Assembly (NCBI GenBank): GCA_964017185.1
Contig: OZ024870.1
Coordinates: 23,955,621-24,019,620 of the forward strand
Reading direction: 5' to 3'
Origin: Rugalucina vietnamica
Lineage: Eukaryota; Mollusca; Bivalvia; Lucinida; Lucinidae
DNA length: 64,000 bases
Made by a program: the position numbers and the translations under genes. Positions 1 to 12,015 of this stretch are shown piece by piece; the stretch's first letter is position 1; the number at the start of each line of letters is the position of its first letter. The notes below the pieces were generated by a model. The model had not been told where the DNA came from, searched no databases, and was given only the letters and a program-made list of their open reading frames with translations.

Positions 1-726
1 TGGATACAGTGAGGATCCACAAACATGCAGTGGAATCAAAGGCCCCTTACGCCTTGATCCTGACTTCAGATGTGCTCGCTGCCTGGGACAGGCACGTCCA
101 ATAAATGGACGACTAGTGAAGGAGGTTCAGGTTGAAGACGAAAACGTTGAGGCTGTTCCAGAGTTCTGTTATCTAGGAGACATGCTTTCTGCTGGTGGTG
201 GTTGTGAACTGGCTGCAGTCACACGTTGCAAATCGTCTTGGGGCGTTCCGACAGCTACTTCCCCTCCTCACCAACTGCAGCCTGCCACTTTTGACCAGAG
301 GTCGAGTGTATTTAACTTGTGTGAGAGTTGTAATGCTGCATGCGACAGAAACATGGGCTATGAATGTGGCTACACTTAACCGCCCACGCTGGATCTGTAA
401 TGTCATGGCGAACGATGAAGTAAGCTCAGATTCACTTCTCTCAAAGCTTGGACTCCAGGATATAGATGTGGTGCTCCGCTCCAGCAGGATGAGATGGTAT
501 GGACATGTAGAGCGCAGCGAAGGATGGATCTCTCAAATACGCAAGCTAAACGTAGATCTGGCAAACCAAGGAAATCATGGGATGAAGTGTTGTTAGACGA
601 CAGAAAAAAGCTAGGAATTGATAATGCTGATCCTCAGAATCGCTCAGAGTGGAGAGGTCGTCTAAGAAGGAGACTTGTCAAACAAGTCCAACGAACTATA
701 AGAGGACAACGGACTATAAAACGGAT

Positions 727-788
<62 letters not shown>

Positions 789-790
789 AC
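1..790 (+). mobile_element. LINE (non-LTR retrotransposon) 3' fragment
   Basis: Across two or three frames this reads as the C-terminal end of a LINE reverse-transcriptase polyprotein. A Cys-rich stretch (DPDFRCARCLGQARPINGR) at about 55-115 is followed by a FCYLGDMLSAGGG motif near 160-195, then SRMRWYGHVERSEGW near 480-530 and GKPRKSWDEVLLDDRKKLGI near 560-625, all typical of LINE 3' ends in animal genomes. The reading frame shifts at least twice (near 235 and 395-545), so the copy is dead. It ends in an (ATG)n tail, as microsatellite-tailed LINEs do. The 5' part lies outside the window. It probably sits upstream of, or in an intron of, the lectin gene that follows. The clade cannot be assigned by eye. 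Confidence 0.8.
727..786. repeat. (ATG)n microsatellite
   Basis: About twenty uninterrupted ATG/TGA triplets form the 3' tail of the LINE fragment. The long Met run in one frame is an artefact of this repeat. Confidence 0.95.
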
Positions 791-934
791 TGCAAGACTC
801 GTATGATGCATTGCTGCTATATAGTGCGATTACTTTAAGTGTGCCGGTTTACCTCTGACGTTCCTATAGCAAATATATTATGTCAGAGGGAAAGCGGCAA
901 GGCTAAAGCAATCGCACTATACAACCTGCAATGT

Positions 935-1048
935 TTACCTGACGCCCTCAGGAGGCATGCTTTCATTTATACTCATGTTAACGAAGCACGGTTACCTGAC
1001 GCCCTCACGAGGCATGTTTTCATTTATACTCATGTTAACGAAGCACGG
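935..1048. repeat. 57-bp direct tandem repeat, two copies
   Basis: Positions 935-991 and 992-1048 are two head-to-tail copies that begin TTACCTGACGCCCTCA and end AACGAAGCACGG. They differ at only a couple of positions. No coding signal is seen. The rest of 787-1242 holds nothing else I recognise. Confidence 0.9.
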
Positions 1049-1242
1049 GGCCAAACGTCACCATTGACTCGTTTGCAAGGAGTACCGGAGTGGGACTTTC
1101 AATCTGATTGCATCATTTCCTTCCCAATCATTGATTATTTTAAATGTTACTCTAATCGCGAGAAAGTGAGATAATTAAAGCAGGATCTGGTGCCAAAAGC
1201 CAAAGCCAAACTGTCACTGGCGTTACTCGTTTTCATTTTTAG

Positions 1243-1548
1243 GACTGGCTGGAGCTTCAGATGGTAGATCCAGCTAATAACCGAGTACTCTGGACTGGTC
1301 TTAATGATATCAGCCAAGAGGGAAAATATGTCTGGGCGGACGGCACTCCGGTCAATACCAGCTTCATGTAAGAACCGAATTATAAGTAGAAACGTGGCAG
1401 AATACTAATATATTTCACCACAGTCATGTACTCTGGACAGGCCTTAAAGGTATTAACAAAAAACGGCAAATGAATTACAGACGTGCATGTTTCAAGCTTA
1501 TTATATGCTTTGTTGCCTAACCTTTGAGGTGACCGCTGTGTTTTTATG

Positions 1549-1596
<48 letters not shown>

Positions 1597-4500
1597 TGGC
1601 ATAATGTCACTCATGGCAATCTCGTTGAGTCTTTCCAAGTCGGATAACCCTTTGGTTTGTCTTGATATTTCAAAACACTTTCTTCCTAGAAATTGGAATC
1701 AAGAACCCAATGACTACAAAGGCAATGAAGACTGCGCTGTGATATACACCAGTGGAGAATACAACGACGTCAACTGTGCATCTCATGCTGCCGCTATCTG
1801 TGAGATAGAAAAACAAGGTGATACTGCAGAGTTTATGTTTGTCTCGATAAATCCGTAAACCGTTTAAAATGTACGACTTTATAAACATCATTTTCTTAAG
1901 AGGTAATCTTGATTACGTTTTCTGTCGTTTTTGATCCTGAATTATACACATAGGAATAAGTTAGAGAACACTTTTAGCCCCTGGGGAAAGTTTGAAAAAT
2001 CCATTTCCTTTCTTCTGGCGATACTGAAATTTTTATCACATATATTTCATACTTTGGCCTAGCTACAGACCAATTTATGGAAATTCACAACATTTTGTCT
2101 TTGTGCTACGGAGGATACAATATGCCATATGTGAAAAACTCCACTTTTACTGAATACAAGTTTGCCTTTTTGCTTCTGCACTCCGCAAAACTCATTTTTT
2201 GAAAGCGAAACAGGAATAAAATGTTGAATCTTATCGTTCTGAATGAATACACGACTTCGGACCTAAAACTTCAATGCTTAATCTCAAAACCAACTAATCA
2301 TACAAATCACCGCTGTATCTGGTGTGGGTTCAAGCCCCGCTCTAGCCACATGTGAGACAAGCCAAGTTCTGCTTGCGGATGTGCCAGGTGGTTTTTCTCG
2401 GGGTTCTCCCGTAATTCCGCTAGGACACTATAACCAGAACGTGCATGTTAAGATTCCTTAAGGGTCATATCGAATATCTGGCCTAACATTTACAACCTGC
2501 AAAATGTATACCCAAAGAACGAAACGTGATAATGAAACCTAACCCCGGAAAACTATGGACCTACCGCCGACAGTCGGTCAGAAAATAAAGAATTTGTGAT
2601 CAAAGTTCAACAAGCAATGTCTCAGTTTTATGCTTACGAAAAATTACGACAATGTGAGTTCAAATAATGAAGTAATCGCAAAGACTAGCAGTGCGTTTCT
2701 TAAATTTAGCAAACATTTTCTGAATAAAAGATGGCCGTTCTCCGCCGCAGTTTTTGTTTGATGCTAACCATTTTCACATAGAAGCAACTTCGGATACTAC
2801 AGATTTTGACAACTTATCAAAACATCTTTCATAATTTTTACAAAGAAAGATATTCACAGTCTAAAGTTGGTGGTCACATTATTACAGGTGTTCCTTAACT
2901 TATTTCCATGTGTATACATTGGGCAATTCTATTTAATACTTTTGCTAATACATAAAGTGCATTAAGGTATTTTTTTTTCATACATAATCCAATTGTATGT
3001 CTTTTACGTTTACTAAAGTACATAAAGTTATTTTTCATACATATTCCAATTGTCTGTTTTTTACGTTTACTAAAGTACATAAAGTTATAGTTTCATACAC
3101 ATTCCAAGTGTCTGTCCTTTACGTTTACTAAAGTACATAAAGTTATTTTTCATACACATTCCAATTGTCTGTCTTTAACATTTACTAAAGTATATAAAGT
3201 TATTTTTTCATACATATTCCAATTGTCTGTCTTTTACGTTTACTGAAGTACATAAAGTTTTTTGCATACATAATCCAATTGTGTGTCTTTTACGTTTATT
3301 AAAGTACATACAATTATTTTTCATACATAATCTAACTGTCTGTCTTTTACGTTTACTTCTAATAGTCCGGTAGCACCTTAAGACATTGTTATACAGTGTG
3401 CCATTTCTTTCTTGTCCCGTCTTGGTATGGTGACATAATAACATTCAGTTTCACTACATATACATGCATCTTTGTCCACATTATTCTTTTCAGCATCGTG
3501 TCCGACACCAGCTTGGTTGAGCAGACCCTCTGACGATGACCCGTCTCTTGTTAGCTGCTATTTTCTCACACCGTATTCCAACACGAACGTGACCATGACT
3601 CAATCAGAGGCTACTGACTACTGTAGGCAGTTGGCGGTATCCAGTAATGGAATACCGGACTTGGTGTCTGTCAACACACAGGCGGAAAAGGTACTTCATA
3701 ACAGAACATAATTGGCATAATATTTTTTTTTTAAAATTCATGTATATAGATGTCAAAATATATATTTAAATTAAAATCGTCGTAGGGCTTTAAAGAGTTA
3801 TATGAGAAATAAATATTGCATGTGAACGATCCCAAAACTTTGTATTCATCCTTCACGTCTTTGACAATTATGACCGTGTCAGATAAAATGATATCTCTCA
3901 TTTCGTTTTTGTTACTAATTCGAGAAACCTAGGATATGTCCGTTAAACCTGGTTTATCTATTACATAAACCAGGTTTAACGGACATAAACCAGGTTTAAC
4001 GGACATATACTAGGTTTCTCGATCGTTATCCTAAGTTTCATTACATAAACCAGGTTTAACGGACATATACTTGGTTTAACTACAAAACCTATGATAACAG
4101 CTGTTAAACCTGGTTTATGTGATGAAACCTAGGATAACGATTGATAAACCTGGTATATGTCCGTTAAACCTGGTTTATGTGCGATGAACCTGGTTTAACA
4201 ACTGTTATCATAGGTTTGGCAGTAAAACTTAATATATGTCCGTTAAACCTGGTTTAAGTGAGGAAACTTAGGATAACGATCGAGAAACCTAGTATATCAG
4301 TGATGTAGATAATTATTTTTCACAATGCGTACTGTACATCAAAATTAATGCACGCTGCGTACCGACAATATAACTGTGTACACATTTTTTGAGGATTCTT
4401 ATTCTAACCTCTCATTTAGAAGCAATTAAACTTGTAGACTTGTACTCGTATGGATAAGACAATTTATTCAATTAATGAAAATTCAAATAAATTGTTTATC

Positions 4501-5798
4501 AATCCTGAAATTACATGTTATTCTAATATTTAGGCATGTTAAACCATACTTTTGTCCCCTGCATGGGAAAAAAATAGGAAAACATGATAAACTGGGCTGG
4601 CTGTAGAACATGGAATACATCAAGTTTTAAATTAAACATAATGACCAGAAATCGATTCAAAATGCCTATTCAATAAACAAAAGTGACACACTAAACTTCA
4701 TGAATAAATCTTTGGTAAACGATTTGTCTGGCCGAGGAACTCAACGGAGAGCACGTGAAGATACATACTATATTGCATGATTTGTTAATATTGAACGAGC
4801 AAAAGCTACATTAATATTGTAACTACTTTTCCATTGTTGACATAGCAGCCAGACAAAACTAGTTGAAAAATTGTCATTTTGTGATAATTATAAAGTTTTT
4901 TTACCTGAGTACGCATAAAACCGAAAACTGTTTGCGTACCGCTGATTTTTACTGCGTACATGGTACGCACAGGTCCGAATTTTCTATGCGTACAGAGCGA
5001 AAAATTGTGCGTACATACGCAGTACGCATCGTTATCTATTTCGCTGTATATGTCCGTTAAACCTGGTTTATGTCCGTTAAACCTGGTTTATGTCCGTTAT
5101 CGTAGGTTTTTCTGCCAAAACCTATGATATCAGTCCATACCAGGTTTATCTAGTAAATGTGGAGATAAACCAGGTTTTACAAACTTTGTCATATTCTTTA
5201 ATATAGTAGGCAAGCCAAATGCACAATAATTCGAGAAACATATCCTCCGCCTAGGTTTAAGGAAGGAAACCTATCCTTCGTCACGTGATTACATATACCA
5301 GGTTTCTCGATTTTTCATTGGTTCTAGCCTAGATATCGCCGAAAACGTTAAACCTGGTTTCTATGAATCCGATTGGCTAGCTATCTGTTCGGGAAATCTG
5401 CGTCATATTTGTTTTTGTCCCATGCAGGCCTCACCTGAGCTAGCCCAGGTAATTATAAGCATACTATCTCCGGTAATTTTACGAGACTTTACGAGAATTC
5501 CCGATGATGACTTTAATCCATTTATCTCTAGTGTTTTTATAAGGATGTAATCAACATTTTTATGGCTTTCACTGCGATTTAGTATTCTGAAGATGTTAAT
5601 TGTTTAATTGTAACATAGAATGTAGGTTCCCGCGATTTGACTGCAATGAAACTATAAATTAACAAAGTAGTTTTGGAAAATGTTTGTAACAAAACCAAGG
5701 ACGCTGCTACATGTACATGTACTTGGTGGGTGGTTATATCAGGGCTTAGCACAAAATATGCACAATGCCGATTCTTGTTTAACAATGCGTATATAATC

Positions 5799-5838
<40 letters not shown>

Positions 5839-5993
5839 TTGTTATTTTTTGACTTTTTTTTTCAATTTTAAGACACCCGGTGCCAATCTGCATCATAATG
5901 TTCGCATTTAGAATTAGCATGAAGTCGTAAATCAATGTTTGCGACTATGCTCTTTCCTTATGTGGTCTTTTCTTTCTCTCTCCTTCCTTCTCG

Positions 5994-6043
<50 letters not shown>

Positions 6044-6915
6044 CAGCAGTCACACATTAGCGTATAAGCCAAACGCGTGCCGGGCGTGTTGACAAAAAAA
6101 GTTAAATTCAAGATACACCAGGCGCACGTCGAAGACACGTTAGAAGCGCATTACTCCGCGTTTTGAACGCTTGGTTTACGCTTGATGCACGTTGATATTC
6201 GTCGCTGTGCGCTCCAGGCGCATTTAGGGCCCATTTTTTTAACATGCTTAAAAATTTTTCTACAAGCTCAGCGTGTCCCGGGCGTGTGTCTTATACGTTT
6301 CGAATAAGTTTCACACACGCGCGTTACCAGGCGCGATGAATACGCTTCGAACGCGTTCGGTGCAGGCTTTAGGCATGCCAGTGTACGCTTCATGCGCGTT
6401 CCGATTTTATGAGATAGTGCTCCAGTAGCGTGTCCCCAGCGTGTGTAAGACGCGCAATGGACGTTTGTTGTGCGGCATGTAGCGCGTGCATATCGTGTTT
6501 AGGACATACACAAAAACGTACTCCAAAACTTTGAGATTTTTAATACGTCAGGCACACGCCTCAGTCATTTGCTACTGTGTGACTGCTAAAGCGAGTACAA
6601 GGAACAGATTTTTATACGTCCAAAATCTTCAGCGTGTTGAGATTTTTCATATGCCCGGCGCGCGTTTGTGTCATACGCTACAGTATGACTGCCGTTTTAG
6701 TTTACTTCAATTTTGAGATCCCCGGTGCTAATGTGCACCATAATATTCACATTTTAAAATTAGCATAAAGTCGTAATTCAATGGTTGCGTCTATGCTCTT
6801 TCTTTCTTTCATTCTTTCTTTCTTCCTTTCTTCGCATACAGCACTCTGTATTTATCCAAGATTTTTATATTAAAGAGCAAACATTTCATTATTTTATAGA
6901 AACACGCGAAAAGCG

Positions 6916-6953
<38 letters not shown>

Positions 6954-7334
6954 AGATAGATAGATAGATGCCTTCTTTATTATTGTATGTAGCTTACAGC
7001 AATAGAAACGAATGGGATTATTAAGTATTCTGTATATTATAGTATATCGAGTCAAGATCAGGATTAAGTGGTCGACTTGGCCGGCCTGATTGAATATACA
7101 ATAATTTTGACACGTGACGCGTGCCGAATGTTTATTCTCAACCTCCCTGGCCAAGTTGCAAAATTTGAGATATTTCATTGAGTAAAATTCGAACAACAAA
7201 CAATGACCAAACAACTAATGTATTCAAAACCGCTCGTTGAAAGTTGTCGAAATTTGCGGAACATAAGACGTATTAAAGTTGTCACTTGTTGAAAATGCGT
7301 ATTTCATTCATGGAATTATGCACAGTATTGAAAT

Positions 7335-7373
<39 letters not shown>

Positions 7374-8053
7374 TTTTAAAGATTTGTACAGAAATCACAT
7401 GTGCAAACATGGGCCGGTTATCGCTAAAAAATAAGTATGTGATCAATGTTGTTATTATGTCTTAAAATGTATATATTTTATGTATTTGATACGTGTCACT
7501 CATTACAAATAAACTATTAAACTATCAAACTTTAACACGGGGATGGCTCATATGATGCTTCAAACTGCGGGTTTCCGGTTAATACGGGGTTAGGGCATGA
7601 AGAAACTATCCTTGATGAAACGAAGTTAGTGAGTGTTTCGGTCCCAACTACATGTACAGCTGTATTTGCCAAACAGATCGATCTTTACGACATGTTGACA
7701 AAACAATTGGGCATTGATTAATCATATCCCAATATTCCCAAAAGGCGCGAAGGTCTGAATGTATAATGACACATTAGTAATTGCCAACTATGACATTTGT
7801 TAAATATGACCGCATCAAGGCAGATCACAGCTTTATTTTTCTATATACCGTATATTTTTTTGAATGCGGTGTAAATTTTGCGGCTCCTGTTAATTTTTAT
7901 TTCCTTTGCGCTTTATCATGCTTTCCTATTTATTATGACCTATACAACTAAAAATAAAATCTGGAACCTCGGATTCTAACCGACGTAGCATCTTTTTTTA
8001 CAGAAGCCGCGTAATTTACACCGTATCGAAATTTATTTATTTATTTATTAATT

Positions 8054-8117
<64 letters not shown>

Positions 8118-11100
8118 TTTTCTTTCTTTCAAAGAGTTCATTGATATATTTTGTTTTGTAAAGAATTCGCAAAGAATGACCAATCAGATTGTGAGAAACC
8201 TGGTTTAACGAAACACGTGACATATTTACCTGGATGAACGATCCGACCAATGGAATACCGAGAAACTTGTGATATCAAAACACGTGACCTGGGAGAAAAA
8301 CCTATGCTCGGGATAGGTTCGGGATAGGTTTATGGAAACCTATCCCCCGCACAGGTTTAGGAAAGAAAACCTATCCGGAGGACAGGTTTAACGGAATAAC
8401 CAATGGAATACCGAAAAACTTGTAATATCGAAACACGTGACCTGGGAGAAAAACCCATGCTCGGGATAGGTTTATGGAAACCTATCCTCCGCACAGGTTT
8501 AAGAAGGAAACCTATCCAGAGGACAGGTTTAACGGAATAACCAATGGAATACCGAGAAACTTGTGATATCGAAACACGTGACCTGGGAGAAAAACCTATG
8601 CTCGGGATAGGTTTATGGAAACCTATCCTCCGCACAGGTTTAGGAAAGGAAACCTATCCGGAGGACAGGTTTAACGGAATTAGTGTGCATTTGGCTTGCA
8701 GCCTAAATTGAGATTTTACGAAAGGGTTGTTAAACCAGGTTTATCTCTTTTTACCTGTGATATCGCAAGTTTTAAGTAAAACCTATGATAACAGTCCATA
8801 AACTAGGTTTAACGCACATATACCAGGTTTAACGCACATAAACCTACGATAACGGACATAAACCAGGTTTAACGGACATATACTAGGTTTCTCGATCGTT
8901 ATCCTAAGTTTCATTACATAAACCAGGTTTAACGGACATAAACCAGGTTTAACGGACATATACTAGGTTTCTCGACCGTTATCCTAAGTTTCATTACATA
9001 AACCAGGTTTAACGGACATATACTAGGTTTCACAGGGAGAAACCTGGTATAACGATCGAAAACATAGGTTTAGGGAAGTTAACCTAGGATAACGATCGAG
9101 AAACCTGGTATATGTCTGTTAAACCTAGTATATGTCCGTTAAACCTGGTTTATTTAACGAAACTTAGGATAACGATCGAGAAACCTAGTATATGTCCGTT
9201 AAACCTGGTTTATGTCCGTTAAACCTGGTTTATTTTATAATTTATGATAAGCGCGATGACTTTGATTTTGATATAGTAAATTTTCCTTTTTTGGATGGTG
9301 ACGTTCCTCGTCGTGCTTCTTATGGTGTATACATTTCGCAACTTATTAGGTTTGCTAGAGTCTGCAATCATGTTACAGACTTCAACGCTCGAAATAAATG
9401 TTTAACGGCAAAACTTTTCCAACAGGGCTATCGGTATCATAAACTTCGAAAAACCTTTTCTAAATTTTATCGTAGACACTATGAATTGATTTCCAAATAT
9501 AATGTTGGGTTAAAGACACTTTTAAGTGAGGGCCTTTCGGAACCTGAATTTTATGGTGACTTGGTTTACAAATTAAAGAAACTTAAAGGAATAAATGATT
9601 TTTCTCTTCAGTTCGGAAAAATCATATCACGTTACAGACGTATAGGTTATAACTTGAATGTTATGCGACAGTCTGCATGCTTAGTTTTTAACCCAATCAT
9701 GGTTGATAACTATGCTGCCTTCTTTAATTGCACGCCGGTGGGTCGGGCGTCAGACTCTATGATGGCCCCGACTTAAAGCTATTCATTTTAGTTGGTTGGG
9801 GCCGGAGCTTCTTGTCTGTTGCTTGGCCCACCGGGGTCCAACTGGTGTTTTTCTTTTGCTCCGGAGTTAGTAGGTTATTCGGCGCCCAGGGATCTCCATC
9901 GTCGGGCAGCTTACTCAATCTGTGAGTCCTGGTTTTTGATTCATCAGGATGTTTATCATGATTTATTTGTTTGTTCTTGATGATTCATTGACTAGTTAGA
10001 GATTCACCACGAGGACCGAAGAACTAACTAAATGTTGTGAACCACTGCAGAAGCTGAGGGTGAGGTTAGGTACCTGTAAAACCGGTTTAAGCCCGCCAGT
10101 AACTTTGTGTTACTGATCGTTCCAAGTCGATACTTCTGTAGTGGTTCTTTTTGTTTTATGTCTTGGTGTTTAAAATTTTTTGTGCTGTTGGCGCCTTATG
10201 TATGTTTTCATATTTTTAGTTAAGTTAAGGTAACTGAGTGGCCACCTATTGGGAAAATAGCTGCTCATTCGGCTTACGATATGTTTCATGGTATAAGTAC
10301 CTGATTGTTAGTTTGGTTTTTTCCCACCTCGGTTTTTGGAGTGGGAATCTTTTTCTGATTGCGCCTTTTCCTGATCTTTGCCTACTTGTACCTTTTTATG
10401 TATTCCATAAACCAGGTTTAACGGACATATCCTAGGTTTCTCGAATTAGTGTGCATTTGGCTTGCCATAAGTTCCTCTTCTGTAATATTATATAAATACA
10501 CGTAGTACATGCTATCGTTCAACTCTTGAATTAAATGTAAAGAAAATATTTATGCTTACTTGCCGTATCCTACACAACCTAAGCATATAGTATTCTAAGA
10601 TAGGAACATTGATAGTACTTTGTTTTCAAATATTTCAGACTTTCATAAAATCTACTGTGGCAAAGTATTCTGATAATCCATATGGTTGGTGGACCTCACT
10701 GAATGACAAGGAAACAGAGGGATTCTGGTCATTTAGTGACTCGTACTTGACAGACGCGTCCTTGGTGTAAGTAGATGTAATGAAAATTCATGCACAAATC
10801 CTTGCACACTGTGCATGTGTGTTTTGTGTTTATCAGTGTGGTTATATTAAGTGTCCATTTTATTATTGAAAATTAACGAAACACTTCAGTTTGCTACAAA
10901 ACCCGCGTAGAGCCGAAAGCAACGATCGCTCTCCTGACTGAGATCCAAGAAGTTGAAAATGGCACCAATATACAAAAGAAAAACAAATTCGTCAATTTTC
11001 AGATTAAGATATCCAAATACTAAGCGCGAAGACACATAAGGAAAACATGTCCGTTAAAAGTATACCCTCTCGAATCCCAATTTTATATAGTACAACTGGG

Positions 11101-12015
11101 GTTTGCAGGGTTATACCTAATTTTCTTATTCTTGCTCCAAAACTTAGATTGTGGGTATATGTTAGAACCGCCTCAGTGAGGTGGTTCTAACGTGTACCCA
11201 CAATCCATGCTTTGAGCAAAAATAAGAAAAATATTTAAAAACATCTACTGAAAATTTTAAATTTTTACAAGTTAGGAATATCAGTATATTACATGGGCAT
11301 GCTTTCGTAATGTTTTCCCCAGAGATTGGCATGGAGAACCGAGTAATTCTAGTCCAGATCAAGACTGTGGGTTCCTAAACTGGGCAGGGGCGTACCATCA
11401 GGTGCCATGTAAGATCAACATAGGATTTATCTGTGAAAGACCAGCAACTGGGGTTACCATTGTCGGTAAGTTATGTCTAGAAATCATTTTAAGTAAGAAT
11501 AGATGGACCAGGAACAGATGCAATTAAAAAGTCCAAGCATACGCAACAGGTGGGACAGAAAATACATACTGAAACATAACAAAACATTTTGTCAGCTGGA
11601 TTAGATATAATATAGTGCTATGTGGTCAGTCGAGTATGTATCAGAGATTGTATTTATTTATTTATTTATTTATTGGTTTTGCTTTGTTTTGTTTTAATCA
11701 TGCCTCATTTTGGTAATAAAGCAGAAAAAGCATATTAAGCAGTATATTGAACGTGATGAGTATGTAAAGCAAAAATCAAAAAGCGTGTACTTAGAAAGGC
11801 TTTACTCTGATTGAAAATACACATGTATGATAAAACTTGTTTCAAATATTTCGGCATGGTAAGTGTACATCTGTGTTTCATGTACATGTACATGTTTTTG
11901 TAATGTAAAACATACTACTTTTTCAGGCACTGGCACTGGTGGTGGCTATAGAGCAACTCTATCTGTTTTAACAATGTTCATGTGTTTATTGCTGACCGTT
12001 TTATGGAAAGACTAA
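1243..12015 (+). CDS. C-type lectin domain protein, 3' part (5' end missing)
   Basis: Six exons splice in frame: 1243-1367, 1690-1817, 3494-3690, 10639-10766, 11323-11465, 11927-12015 (269 codons here). The first two exons give the C-terminal half of one CTLD: WTGLND, then NWNQEPND, EDC, EYNDVNC and AIC. EPN and ND are both present, so this domain keeps the Ca2+/mannose-type site. Exons 3-5 give a complete long-form CTLD with six cysteines (SCPTPAW, SCYF, YCRQL, QDCGF, VPC, FIC), but EPS and HQ replace EPN and ND, so Ca2+-dependent sugar binding is doubtful. The last exon encodes a Gly-rich linker and a roughly 20-residue hydrophobic segment ending WKD: a C-terminal TM helix or a GPI signal. 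Each CTLD is split over three exons in phases 0, 2 and 1, as in the lectin gene on the other strand. The N-terminal half of the first CTLD and the signal peptide must lie upstream of the window, or the gene is truncated. Confidence 0.85.
1550..1592. repeat. (AC)n microsatellite
   Basis: A pure AC dinucleotide run of about 43 bp in the lectin intron 1368-1689. Confidence 0.95.
2315..2410 (+). mobile_element. tRNA-derived SINE fragment
   Basis: The run GTGGGTTCAAGCCCC resembles a tRNA T-arm (RNA polymerase III box B). It is followed by GCCAGGTGGTTTTTCTCGGG and GTTCTCCCGTAATTCCG, which resembles a conserved SINE body seen in many metazoans. No intact box A is visible. The rest of the intron 1818-3493, apart from the 57-bp satellite, has nothing I recognise. 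Confidence 0.5.
2965..3360. repeat. 57-bp satellite array, about 7 units
   Basis: Each unit contains CATACATAATCCAATTGT, TGTCTTTTACGTTTACTAAA and GTACATAAAGTTATTTTT. The spacing of the TTTACGTTTA word is about 57-60 bp, with small variations. Open frames on the minus strand here (MYFSKRK-like repeats) are by-products of the array. Confidence 0.9.
4301..5046. other. Unassigned intron DNA between word arrays
   Basis: AT-rich sequence with no convincing ORF. Around 4915-5035 the word TGCGTAC/GTACGCA recurs several times in both orientations, so it may belong to the surrounding foldback element. Confidence 0.5.
5801..5839. repeat. (CT)n microsatellite
   Basis: CT dinucleotide run with one interruption. 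Confidence 0.95.
5863..5953 (+). repeat. About 90-bp direct repeat, left copy
   Basis: Starts CAATTTTAAGACACCCGGTG and ends GCGACTATGCTCTTTCC. A diverged copy in the same orientation lies at 6711-6801. The two flank the GCGT-rich element. Confidence 0.85.
6000..6040. repeat. (CT)n microsatellite
   Basis: Pure CT run next to the left end of the GCGT-rich element. Confidence 0.95.
6041..6702. mobile_element. GCGT-word foldback element
   Basis: The left end TTAAACAGCAGTCACACATT is approximately inverted at the right end (ACAGTATGACTGCCGTTTTA, about 6680-6699). The interior is GC-rich against an AT-rich background and is built of words such as GCGTGTCC, ACGCGCG, GCGCGTT and TACGCTT in both orientations. 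There is no coding signal beyond short chance frames. It looks like a non-autonomous terminal-inverted-repeat element. Confidence 0.65.
6711..6801 (+). repeat. About 90-bp direct repeat, right copy
   Basis: Starts CAATTTTGAGATCCCCGGTG and ends GCGTCTATGCTCTTTC, matching 5863-5953 with scattered substitutions. Confidence 0.85.
6916..6951. repeat. Poly(A) tract
   Basis: About 34 uninterrupted A residues followed by (GATA)n-like sequence; possibly the tail of a retroposed copy, though no body is recognised. Confidence 0.8.
7332..7377. repeat. (ATTT)n microsatellite
   Basis: Tetranucleotide run of about 46 bp. The stretch 7378-8040 has no recognised feature. Confidence 0.95.
8053..8138. repeat. 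(CTTT)n microsatellite
   Basis: Tetranucleotide run of about 85 bp. The Lys/Glu-rich minus-strand frame over it is an artefact. Confidence 0.95.
8247..8690. repeat. 141-153 bp tandem repeat, three copies
   Basis: Units begin CCAATGGAATACCGA at 8247, 8400 and 8541. Each contains GAAACACGTGACCTGGGAGA and TTTATGGAAACCTATCC. The first unit carries an extra GGGATAGGTTC. The array forms the right part of the foldback unit that ends at 8699. Confidence 0.85.
9231..10399 (+). mobile_element. Retroelement 3' end with reverse-transcriptase C-terminal ORF
   Basis: From about 9243 an ORF runs to the stop at 9774-9776. It contains YDKRDDFDFDIVNFPFLDGD, YGVYISQLIRFARVC, YRYHKLRKTFSKFYRRH and SEPEFYGDLVYKLKKLKG. 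I recall this C-terminal block from reverse-transcriptase-like proteins common in mollusc, cnidarian and lancelet genomes, but I cannot place the retroelement class. It is 5'-truncated and inserted in the AAACCTGG word array, so the first 17 residues of the frame (MSVKPGLCPLNLVYFII) come from the array. A long 3' region (9777-10399) follows; pieces of it recur elsewhere in the window. Confidence 0.75.
11040..11275. mobile_element. Hairpin MITE, 'GTGGGTACACGTTAGAACC' family, copy 1
   Basis: The inverted halves TGTGGGTATATGTTAGAACC and GGTTCTAACGTGTACCCACA meet at about 11170. They are flanked by TCTTATTCTTGCTC and GAGCAAAAATAAGA. Related copies lie at 33280-33430 and 39383-39625. This one is in the lectin intron 10767-11322. 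Confidence 0.75.

Larger units (their letters stand above)
3910..10465. mobile_element. Composite foldback element built of AAACCTGGTTTA/TCCGTT words
   Basis: Blocks at 3910-4300, 5047-5345, 8195-9230 and 10405-10465 are made almost entirely of short degenerate words: AAACCTGGTTTA, TATGTCCGTTAAACC, CGAGAAACCTAGG, GGATAACGATC and their reverse complements. The words occur in both orientations, so each block can fold on itself. An inverted pair of ends, GCAAGCCAAATGCAC at 5210 and GTGCATTTGGCTTGC at 8685-8699, brackets one unit; the second end recurs at 10451-10465, suggesting nested or tandem insertions. No transposase is visible. Between blocks lie microsatellites, a GCGT-rich element and a reverse-transcriptase fragment. 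All of it lies in the lectin intron 3691-10638. Confidence 0.7.

Noticed and set aside
2965-3360. CRISPR-like array of regular repeats
   Set aside because: Units are contiguous tandem repeats without unique spacers, in eukaryotic DNA.
2895-3444. Short Lys/Arg-rich minus-strand ORFs
   Set aside because: Products of the 57-bp satellite array.
8357-8635. 92-codon repetitive minus-strand ORF with internal repeats (RIGFHKPIPS)
   Set aside because: The protein repeats follow the DNA tandem repeat unit and words; no start context or neighbours support a gene.
9728-9980. Overlapping 62-65 codon ORFs (and the similar pair at 47396-47648) as conserved small proteins
   Set aside because: They lie in the 3' region of the RT element, in competing frames, and appear similar only because the DNA is a repeated element.
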